Assembly (NCBI RefSeq): GCF_004522235.1
Contig: NZ_SDLT01000009.1
Location: forward strand, 124,001 to 188,000
Length of the DNA stretch: 64,000 nt
Direction of reading: 5' to 3'
From: Amycolatopsis nivea
Lineage (GTDB): Bacteria; Actinomycetota; Actinomycetes; Mycobacteriales; Pseudonocardiaceae
Shown: positions 51,137 through 57,543 of the stretch, piece by piece
Position numbering within the stretch: position 1 is the stretch's first letter
Layout of the letters: each line of letters begins with the position of its first letter
Notes under the pieces: model-generated
What the model was told of the DNA's origin: nothing
Seen by the model: the letters and a program-made list of their open reading frames with translations, nothing else
Database searches by the model: none
Translations under genes and position numbers: made by a program

Positions 51137-51400
51137 GTGGACCTGGCCGCCAGCGCGATCGCCGACCCGGTGCGGCGGGACATCCTGGCGCTTCTGCAAC
51201 ACCAGCGCCTGCCTGCCGGGAAAATCGCCGCGCGCTTCGCCATCAGCCGCCCGGCGGTGTCGCGGCATCTGCGCGTACTGCGGGAAAGCGGGCTGGTGCG
51301 CGACGAACTCGTGGGCAGGCAACGGTTTTACGCCCTCGACCCGCGGGGCTTCGCCGAACTCACCGCCTGGCTCACCCAGCTTCTCGCCCCGCCCGCCTGA
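51137..51400 (+). CDS. ArsR-family transcriptional regulator
   Basis: 87 residues from GTG 51137. Entirely a winged HTH: ASAIADPVRRDILALLQHQRLPAGKIAARFAISRPAVSRHLRVLRESGLVRDELVGRQRFYALDPRG. No metal-binding Cys motif, so probably an autorepressor of the SdpR type. Its usual partner (an AHSA1/SRPBCC protein) is missing; instead a possibly decayed stretch follows. Confidence 0.85.
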   Translation: MDLAASAIADPVRRDILALLQHQRLPAGKIAARFAISRPAVSRHLRVLRESGLVRDELVGRQRFYALDPRGFAELTAWLTQLLAPPA

Positions 51401-51581
51401 CAGCAGCGGCTCGACCGTCGCGGCGACTGACTGTTTCGGCCACCGACGAATCCGACGCCTGGAGGATGGCACTGCTTTTGGAGTCCCCAGGCGCGACGAC
51501 GGCACACCGAAGCCGGACTTCGCCGACTACCACCCGGCCACGGCACCCTATTTCACCGAATTGGCCGGAAAACCCTCCTGA
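51401..51581 (+). pseudogene. Possible gene remnant after the ArsR gene
   Basis: The segment ending TGA 51579-51581 encodes a protein-like tail (EDGTAFGVPRRDDGTPKPDFADYHPATAP) in a frame with no usable start of its own. It reads like the C-terminus of a truncated gene, but I cannot name the family. The rest of 51582-51793 is promoter DNA. Confidence 0.25.
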
Positions 51582-51720
51582 CCGTCCGTCAATAGTCCAC
51601 TTCGGACAGTCGGCGGCCGAACGAAATGCCCTTGAACGGCCAGGACTTCCCCGTTCGGCTGACAGCGGCAACCGGCGCGGAATCGCGCGACCGAGTGCCG
51701 GATCCTCGGCGGCATATGGA

Positions 51721-51734
51721 GTACACTGCTGTAC
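51721..51734. promoter_or_regulatory. Inverted repeat upstream of the zinc-tailed sigma factor
   Basis: GTACA-CTGC-TGTAC, a perfect 5-4-5 repeat 60 bp before the sigma gene start, in an AT-richer stretch; possible operator. Confidence 0.35.
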
Positions 51735-51793
51735 CAGTTACTTTCAGTAGTCCCGCGTGACGAGGTGTGGGCCGGTCCGGTGGGAGGTGCACG

Positions 51794-52591
51794 GTGGACG
51801 CGACACTGGGCAGCACGCTGGTCACCGAGGAGGACGAGGACGAGCGCACCGACGCCGAGCTCCTCGCCGCCGTGCGCGCCGGAGATTGCCAGGCCGGCGG
51901 GGAATTGTTCCGGCGGCACGTCACGCTGATGCGCCGCGTCGCCGCCGGTTTGGTGCGCCAGCAAGCCGAACGCGACGATCTCGTCGCCGAAGCCTTCGCC
52001 CGCGTGCTCAGCACGGTCGCGGCGGGCGGCGGCCCGGAATCGAACGCGCCCGCGTATCTCGTGGCCACCATGCGAAATCTCTTCGCCCGGTGGAGCCGCC
52101 ACGAAAACCGCATCGATCTCTATGCCACGGTTCCGGAACCCGTAACTCTTGACGGTGGCGCTGACGAACTCGCAGTCATGCGCTCCGAAGACCGGCTGGT
52201 GTGGTCGGCGTACCGAACCCTGCCCGGCCGCTGGCGCACGGTGTTGTGGCGGATGTCCGCCGAGGGCAACACCCCGGCGGAACTCGCGCCGGTGCTCGGC
52301 GTTTCCCCGAACGGCGTCGCGGTGCTCGCCCGCCGCGCCCGCGAGGGACTGCGGCAGGCGTACCTGCAAGTCCAGGTGCCGGACGCGGAATTGCCGCAGT
52401 GCCAAGAAGTCCGCCGCCGGATGGGCGCGTGGCTGCGCGGCACCCTGCCCGCCCGCCGGGCCGGAGTCCTCGCCGGACACCTCGCGGTGTGCGGGCAATG
52501 CCACGCGGTCGCCGCCGAACTGGCCGAGGTCAACCGCGAACTGCCCCGGATGACCGGCTGCTGCGACCCGGCGATCCCGGAACCCCGCTAA
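51794..52591 (+). CDS. ECF sigma factor with C-terminal zinc-finger (anti-sigma-like) tail
   Basis: 265 residues from GTG 51794, with GGGAGGTG 4 nt upstream. Sigma2 (~30-100): AVRAGDCQAGGELFRRHVTLMRRVAAGLVRQQAERDDLVAEAFARVL. Sigma4 (~140-195): YRTLPGRWRTVLWRMSAEGNTPAELAPVLGVSPNGVAVLARRAREGLRQAYLQ. The tail (~205-250) has RAGVLAGHLAVCGQCHAVAAEL, the H-x3-C-x2-C zinc motif normally found in separate anti-sigma factors. It may therefore be self-inhibited and redox- or zinc-sensitive. No separate anti-sigma gene is adjacent. Confidence 0.87.
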   Translation: MDATLGSTLVTEEDEDERTDAELLAAVRAGDCQAGGELFRRHVTLMRRVAAGLVRQQAERDDLVAEAFARVLSTVAAGGGPESNAPAYLVATMRNLFARWSRHENRIDLYATVPEPVTLDGGADELAVMRSEDRLVWSAYRTLPGRWRTVLWRMSAEGNTPAELAPVLGVSPNGVAVLARRAREGLRQAYLQVQVPDAELPQCQEVRRRMGAWLRGTLPARRAGVLAGHLAVCGQCHAVAAELAEVNRELPRMTGCCDPAIPEPR

Positions 52592-52621
52592 CCCCAGCCG
52601 CGCCAAGCAGCCCGCGAGGTT

Positions 52622-52640
52622 CGTGAGGGGAACCCTCACG
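52622..52640. repeat. Short member of the GTGAGGGGAACCCT palindrome family, terminator
   Basis: CGTGAGGG-GAA-CCCTCACG, perfect 8-bp arms, between the convergent sigma and TetR genes; the last arm overlaps the TetR stop region. The same core occurs at 27841 and 63589. Confidence 0.7.
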
Positions 52641-53358
52641 CACCTTCCGGCGCCCCGCTTGCCAGATTCTGCGTGATCAGGTTGACCATGAAGGCAAACC
52701 GGTCATGCCCGGCACCAGACGTCAGCTCCGCCGCGTACCGCCGGGTGTGCGGGAACTTCTCCTCCGACAGCCCGCTGAACCGCTCCATCAACTCCTCCTG
52801 GCTGAGCACCCACTCGCCGCCGTGCTGCTGCCGTTGCTGGACGAGCGACCGCTCCCAGGCGTACGCGGTGACGTAGAGCGTGAGCGAGTCCAGCGCCCAC
52901 GCGGCGGTCTGCGGTTCGATGCCGCCGGCCAGCAGGATCGCGAAAATCCCTTCGCTGACCCGCAGCGTTTCCAGATGCGTCGGCACCATCGCCAGCGCGG
53001 CGCGGGAGACGCCGGGGTACTTCAGGTACAGGTCGCGGATCTGCCCGTAGACGTCCAGGACCTGCTGCCGCCACTTCGCCGGGTCCGGTTCGGGCAGGTC
53101 GATCTGCGCGCAGAGCCTGCCGATGAGCAGATCGTCGAGGTCCTCTTTGCTGACGATGTGCGCGTACAGCGAGGACGGTCCGGTGCCGAGCACGGCGGTG
53201 ACCCGGCGGACGGTCAGCGCGTCGTAGCCCTCGGTGGCGACGACCTGCAGCGCGGCGTCGGTGATCCGGTCGACCGTGATGGGTTCTTTCCGCGGTTTCG
53301 GCGGGGCCTCGGCGGACGCGTGCCGGGCGGCGCGGCGCTCTCGGGGGGCAGCGGGCAT
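52636..53358 (-). CDS. TetR-family regulator (TetR C-terminal type)
   Basis: 240 residues from ATG 53358. HTH: ITDAALQVVATEGYDALTVRRVTAVLGTGPSSLYAHIVSKEDLDDLLIGR. The C-terminal part (RDLYLKYPGVSRAALAMVPTHLETLRVSEGIFAILLAGGI) resembles the TetR_C drug-binding domain. It is divergent from an MFS drug exporter with three GAACTT(A/T)GTTC sites between them, the classic repressor-efflux arrangement. Confidence 0.9.
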   Translation of the reverse strand: MPAAPRERRAARHASAEAPPKPRKEPITVDRITDAALQVVATEGYDALTVRRVTAVLGTGPSSLYAHIVSKEDLDDLLIGRLCAQIDLPEPDPAKWRQQVLDVYGQIRDLYLKYPGVSRAALAMVPTHLETLRVSEGIFAILLAGGIEPQTAAWALDSLTLYVTAYAWERSLVQQRQQHGGEWVLSQEELMERFSGLSEEKFPHTRRYAAELTSGAGHDRFAFMVNLITQNLASGAPEGA

Positions 53359-53377
53359 GCAGTCACTATAGCTTGAC

Positions 53378-53429
53378 ACGAACTTAGTTCGTCATTTAGA
53401 ACTTAGTTCGTGACTACTGAACTTTGTTC
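53378..53429. promoter_or_regulatory. Three TetR operators and promoter for the MFS gene
   Basis: ACGAACT-T-AGTTCGT (53378-53392), GAACTTAGTTC (53399-53409) and GAACTTTGTTC (53419-53429), centred ~20 bp apart. A TTGACA -35 lies at 53373-53378 with an AT-rich -10 near 53395-53400. The third operator lies inside the MFS coding sequence. With GTG at 53410 the mRNA would be leaderless. Confidence 0.75.
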
Positions 53430-54840
53430 GTCAACGCGCGCCGAGCCGCTTCCGCTGGTCCAGGCGTGGCTCGTGCTGGCGGTCGTCGTGATCGCCGATC
53501 TGATGGACCTCATCGACACCAGCGTCGCCGCCCTCGCCGGCCCCTCGATCCGCGCTGACCTGGGCGGCGGGCCGATGACCCTGCAGTGGGTGCTGTCGGC
53601 CTACACCGCGGCGTTCGCGCTCGGCCTCGTGACGTCCGGCCGCCTCGGCGACCTGCTCGGCAGGCGCAGGCTGTTCCTGCTCGGCATGACCGGCTTCACC
53701 CTCGCGTCGCTGGCCTGCGGCCTCGCCCCCGGCCCCGGGTTCCTGATCGGGGCCCGCGTGTTCCAGGGCCTGTTCGGCGCGGCGATGATCCCGCAGGGCA
53801 TCGCGCTGGTGAAGGTCGTCTTCCCGCCCGATCAGCTGCGCAAAGCCCTGATGCCGTTCGGCCCGATCATGGGCCTGGCCACCGTCGCCGGGCCGATCCT
53901 CGCCGGCTGGCTGCTGCACCTGAACCTGTTCGGCAGCGAATGGCGCTCGATTTTCCTGATCAACGTCCCGTTCGGCATCCTCGCCGGACTGCTCGCCCTG
54001 CGCGTGCTGCCGCGACACAGCGGCGAGGACCGCGGCGTCCGCCTCGACCTGCGCGGCGTCGGCCTGCTCACCGCCGCGTCAGCGCTGCTCATCGTCCCGC
54101 TCATCCAAGGCCGCGAACTCGGCTGGCCTGCTTGGACGTACGTGCTCATGGCCGCCGGTGTCGTCGCCTTCGTCCTCTTCGCCAGGTCGGAACGCCGCAG
54201 CAGCCACCCGGTCATCGCGCCGTCCCTGTTCGCCAAGCGCGGTTTCGTGTTCGGACTGCTGATCACCGGCGGGTTTTACGCCTCGCTCAGCGGCTTCGTG
54301 CTCGTCGTGAACCTGCTGCTGCAGTCCGGTCTCGGCTGGACGCCCCTGCAATCCGGGTTCGCCCTGCTTCCCTGGGCCGCCGGCACCGCGATCGCGACCC
54401 TGCTGTCCGGCGCGGTGCTCGCCGCGAAACTCGGGCGCGCGTCCCTCCACTTAGGACTGGCCATCGCGGTTGTCGGCTTGCTCGCCCTGTGGTGGTCGAT
54501 CGCGCACTGGGGTGCCGCCATCACCATCTGGCAGCTCGCCCCCGCCCTCTTCGTCACCGGCGCCGGTTCCGGGCTGTTGTTCATCCCGCTGTTCGATTTC
54601 ATCCTCGGCGACGCGACGCCCGAAGAAGTCGGCAGCGGTTCCGGAATGCTCAACGCCGCCCAGCAATTCGCCGGAGCCATCGGTGTCGCCGTGCTCGGCA
54701 CGGTCTTCTTCGCCCGTGTCGGACCGGCCGCCGCACCGTCCTGGATCCCTGCCGCTGAACTGGTTTTCGGCCTCTGCGCCGGTCTCTACCTCGGGGCGCT
54801 GGCCCTCGTCGGATTCCTCCCGAAACACACCGCCCACTGA
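53410..54840 (+). CDS. MFS drug-efflux transporter (DHA2/EmrB-QacA type)
   Basis: 476 residues from GTG 53410, ~14 hydrophobic segments. Motif A-like GRLGDLLGRRRLFLLG, motif D1 LMDLIDTSVAALAGPSIRADLG, motif C-like GPIMGLATVAGPILAGWLL. Proton-driven exporter of a lipophilic compound, controlled by the divergent TetR. It contains an in-frame TTA codon (54451-54453) followed by GGA. Confidence 0.92.
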   Translation: MTTELCSSTRAEPLPLVQAWLVLAVVVIADLMDLIDTSVAALAGPSIRADLGGGPMTLQWVLSAYTAAFALGLVTSGRLGDLLGRRRLFLLGMTGFTLASLACGLAPGPGFLIGARVFQGLFGAAMIPQGIALVKVVFPPDQLRKALMPFGPIMGLATVAGPILAGWLLHLNLFGSEWRSIFLINVPFGILAGLLALRVLPRHSGEDRGVRLDLRGVGLLTAASALLIVPLIQGRELGWPAWTYVLMAAGVVAFVLFARSERRSSHPVIAPSLFAKRGFVFGLLITGGFYASLSGFVLVVNLLLQSGLGWTPLQSGFALLPWAAGTAIATLLSGAVLAAKLGRASLHLGLAIAVVGLLALWWSIAHWGAAITIWQLAPALFVTGAGSGLLFIPLFDFILGDATPEEVGSGSGMLNAAQQFAGAIGVAVLGTVFFARVGPAAAPSWIPAAELVFGLCAGLYLGALALVGFLPKHTAH

Positions 54841-54853
54841 AACGAGCGACGCA

Positions 54854-55660
54854 GTGTCGAAAACCGCCCTGATCACCGGAACCAGCCGCGCAGCCGGCCT
54901 CGGTTTCGCCATCGCCCGGCTTCTGGCCGAGCAGGACTACCACGTCGTCCTCACCGCCCGGGACCTCGCCCGCGCCGAATCCCTTGCCGCACAACTCCCG
55001 AACGCCACCGCATTGCGGCTCGACCTCGCCGATCTCGCCACCATGACCGCCGCCGCCGATTGGGTGGCCGAAACCTTCGGCCACCTCGACGTGTTGATCA
55101 ACAATGCCAGCGACGTCGTCGACTTCGCGACGCTGTCCGCACTCGACGTCGATCTGTCCGCCGTCCAGTCCGCATTGAACATCGACGTGCTCGGCCCGTG
55201 GCAGTTGACGCAGTTGCTGCTTCCTTCGCTGAAAGCCGCTCCGGCCGCCCGGATCGTCAATGTTTCCAGCGTTTCCGCGCTGCAGATCTCCACCGGGCTC
55301 GACCTCGGCGCGAGCCTCCGCGCGCCAGCGCATTCCTTCGCCAAGCACGCGCTGAACACTCTGACTGGCGTACTCGCCTCGGCGCTGCGGGACACCCCGA
55401 TCCTCGTCAACGCCGTCGATCCGGGAGAAACCGCCACCCATCCCGAACGCGGTGACGAGGACACGGCTCGCCCGGCGAGCGAAAGCGCCCGCAGCGTGGT
55501 GTGGGCCGCGACGTTGCCGGCCGGTGCTCCCACCGGCGGCCTCTTCCGGGATCGCGAACTGGTGCTGTCCCTGCTGCCCGGCACAGAAAACACCGCGGGC
55601 CCGGACCGTGACCGGTCCGAGCCCGCGGCGGGAAAACCCTTAACGCGCCAGGATCAGTGA
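54854..55660 (+). CDS. SDR-family protein with altered catalytic Tyr
   Basis: 268 residues from GTG 54854, 13 nt after the MFS stop. TGTSRAAGLG (cofactor), NNAS and Ser in NVSSVSAL are present, but the YxxxK site reads HSFAK: His in place of the catalytic Tyr. Activity may be altered or lost. The last ~25 codons run through a GC-rich hairpin (55593-55628) and the stop overlaps the convergent iniB-like stop by 7 nt, so the natural C-terminus is unusually extended. Confidence 0.8.
   Translation: MSKTALITGTSRAAGLGFAIARLLAEQDYHVVLTARDLARAESLAAQLPNATALRLDLADLATMTAAADWVAETFGHLDVLINNASDVVDFATLSALDVDLSAVQSALNIDVLGPWQLTQLLLPSLKAAPAARIVNVSSVSALQISTGLDLGASLRAPAHSFAKHALNTLTGVLASALRDTPILVNAVDPGETATHPERGDEDTARPASESARSVVWAATLPAGAPTGGLFRDRELVLSLLPGTENTAGPDRDRSEPAAGKPLTRQDQ
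55593..55628. terminator. Hairpin serving as terminator for the iniB-like gene
   Basis: 55593-55600 plus 55602-55607 pair with 55614-55619 plus 55621-55628 (14 bp, one mismatch). It lies downstream of the iniB-like gene on the minus strand and inside the 3' end of the SDR gene. Confidence 0.6.
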
Positions 55661-57021
55661 CCCAGGTGCAGGCTGTCCAGGTGCACGTTGCTCGCGTGCG
55701 ACTCGAGGCCGCCCGCCACGTCGTGCAGGTGGTTCTGGACCTCGTTGAGCACCGGCGCGGCGTGCGAGGCGTCCGGCAGTTCGCCGGTCGTCGCGTGCTG
55801 GGTGCCGGTCTCGACGGCGTCCTGAACGGTGTTCGTGACGTGGTGCGCAGCCGCGTTGACGGCCGGCGCGTGGGCGGTCGCGCCCTCGATGGCGTGGGTC
55901 AGCGAACCCGCGTTCGGGGCGGCCGGCAGCGCCGGAGCGTGCGGCAGCTCGCCGACGCCCGGGACCGACGGGGCGGCCGGCAGCGCGCCGACGCCCGGAA
56001 CCTGCGGCAGCTCGCCCGCGCCCGGCACGGCCGGAAGCGAACCGACACCCGGGACCTGCGGCAGCGAACCGACACCGGGCACCTGCGGCAGCTCGCCCGC
56101 ACCCGGCACCGCCGGGACGGCCGGGAGGCCCGGAACCGCGCCGGTCGTGTGGTCCAGCGTGCCGGACAGGTCGCCGGCCTGGGTCAGGTCGCCGGTCGCC
56201 TGGGTCAGGTCCGCGCGGAGGCTGTCCTCGTGGACGCCGACCGGGGTCGAGCCGATCGCCTCGTTGACGGTGCCCAGCAGGTGCGAGCCGCCCTGGCGGA
56301 CGTCCTCGACGATGCCGCTGACCGGGCCGCCTACGACCGGGAGCTTGCCGGACTCGGCCACGACGGCCTTCCAGGTCAGCGCGTCGCCGAGGTGGTTGGT
56401 GGTCGCGTCCACCGCGGAGCCGACGAGCTTGCCGTCGAAGACGTGCTCGCCCACCGCGTTGACGGTGTTCTGCGTGTCGATCGCGGCGGCGTCGACGATC
56501 GGGCCGACGACCGGCACCGAGTGGGTCGCCTCGGCGACGTGGTCCAGCACGCCGGAGACCGCGCCCAGCGCGCCGTGGGTGACGGTGTTCAGGCCGGTCG
56601 CGTCCGCGACGTTGCTGACGCCCTCGAAGACCGGGCTGAGGTTCGGCAGGGCGCCGGCGAGACCGCCGAGGCCGTCGCCGACCTGGTGCGCCACCGGCTC
56701 GGCGGCGGAGTTCGCCTGGTCGAAGGCACCGCCCAGGTCAGCCGACGGAACGCTCGGCGCGGCGGGCACGCCCGGCACGGCCGGGATGCTCGGCGCGGCC
56801 GGGACGCCCGGCACCGCGGGGGCGGCCGGGACGGCGGGAGCGGCGGGCAGCGGGGCGCTGTCCATGACCAGCGGCATGATGTCCTGCACGTCCGAGGGGT
56901 TCAGCTCGCCCAGACCGGCGCCGTTCAGCACCCCCTGCGGGTCGGCCTTGTACTCCGCCAGCGACTGCGGGTCGTTCAGCAGGTTCAGCGCGAATTCGTG
57001 CAGCGTCTGCACCGGGCCCAT
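55654..57021 (-). CDS. iniB: IniB-like protein with VPGVG (elastin-like) repeats
   Basis: 455 residues from ATG 57021, with AGGAG ~9 nt upstream. N-terminal ~50 residues match the IniB N-domain (TLHEFALNLLNDPQSLAEYKADPQGVLNGAGLGELNPSDVQDIMPLVMD). Then a Pro/Ala/Val stretch (PAAPAVPGVP type, ~57-98), a helical amphipathic middle with many VVGPIVDAA-like pieces (~110-300), and ~315-385 a block of VPGVGSLPQ/VPGAGELPQ repeats. Mycobacterial IniB is induced by cell-wall inhibitors. No signal peptide or clear membrane helix. Low-complexity, probably structural or envelope-associated. Confidence 0.75.
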   Translation of the reverse strand: MGPVQTLHEFALNLLNDPQSLAEYKADPQGVLNGAGLGELNPSDVQDIMPLVMDSAPLPAAPAVPAAPAVPGVPAAPSIPAVPGVPAAPSVPSADLGGAFDQANSAAEPVAHQVGDGLGGLAGALPNLSPVFEGVSNVADATGLNTVTHGALGAVSGVLDHVAEATHSVPVVGPIVDAAAIDTQNTVNAVGEHVFDGKLVGSAVDATTNHLGDALTWKAVVAESGKLPVVGGPVSGIVEDVRQGGSHLLGTVNEAIGSTPVGVHEDSLRADLTQATGDLTQAGDLSGTLDHTTGAVPGLPAVPAVPGAGELPQVPGVGSLPQVPGVGSLPAVPGAGELPQVPGVGALPAAPSVPGVGELPHAPALPAAPNAGSLTHAIEGATAHAPAVNAAAHHVTNTVQDAVETGTQHATTGELPDASHAAPVLNEVQNHLHDVAGGLESHASNVHLDSLHLGH

Positions 57022-57543
57022 AGTTTGTATTCTCCTGTGGTGACAACGGATCGGGGTGGGGTGTCCGAGAAACGGACGAGCCGGCCCCAGAGCCGGCTCC
57101 TTTTCCGAACATAGGACGCCGCCGAATGCCCGCCATCGGGGGGTCACCCGGGTTAGCCGGGGCACCCACTAGGGACTTCGCCGCTCCCCCGATTAGGGGC
57201 ATTAGGGGATTCGGCGCGTCCGCGCTGGTCACAGGGTTGCCGACCCGCCACCCCGCCGGGCGCCGCCCACCCCACCGATCGGGGGACGGACGCGGGTCGC
57301 CCGAAGAGGTTCGCCAGGACCACCCATTGGTGTGACACCTACAGGGCTTTTCGCGCCGGGACGGACGCGGCGGGAAAGCCGAAACGGCGGGAGACCGGGT
57401 TTGCCCGGCCCTCCCGCCGTTTCGGAGGTTTCGCGGAAGTTCGGCACGTAATCCGCGTTAGATACCGTTTGCGGAGGTTGATCACGCTCCGATTAAGGGG
57501 ATTCGGTGCGAAATCTGCCGCAACAGTGCGGTTGGCTCCGCCC
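57022..57543. other. 522-bp intergenic region upstream of the iniB-like gene
   Basis: No gene seen. It contains a direct repeat ATTA(A)GGGGATTCGG (57201-57214 and 57492-57506), a G-rich tract with extra ATTAGGGG copies at 57192-57208, and a long hairpin at 57379-57425. The length suggests complex control of the iniB-like gene, perhaps stress-induced as in mycobacteria. Confidence 0.5.
57379..57425 (-). terminator. Long hairpin, terminator of the indolepyruvate oxidoreductase gene
   Basis: Perfect 15-bp outer arms (57379-57393 and 57411-57425) plus an inner CCGGG/CCCGG stem, ~120 bp downstream of the oxidoreductase stop. Confidence 0.7.
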
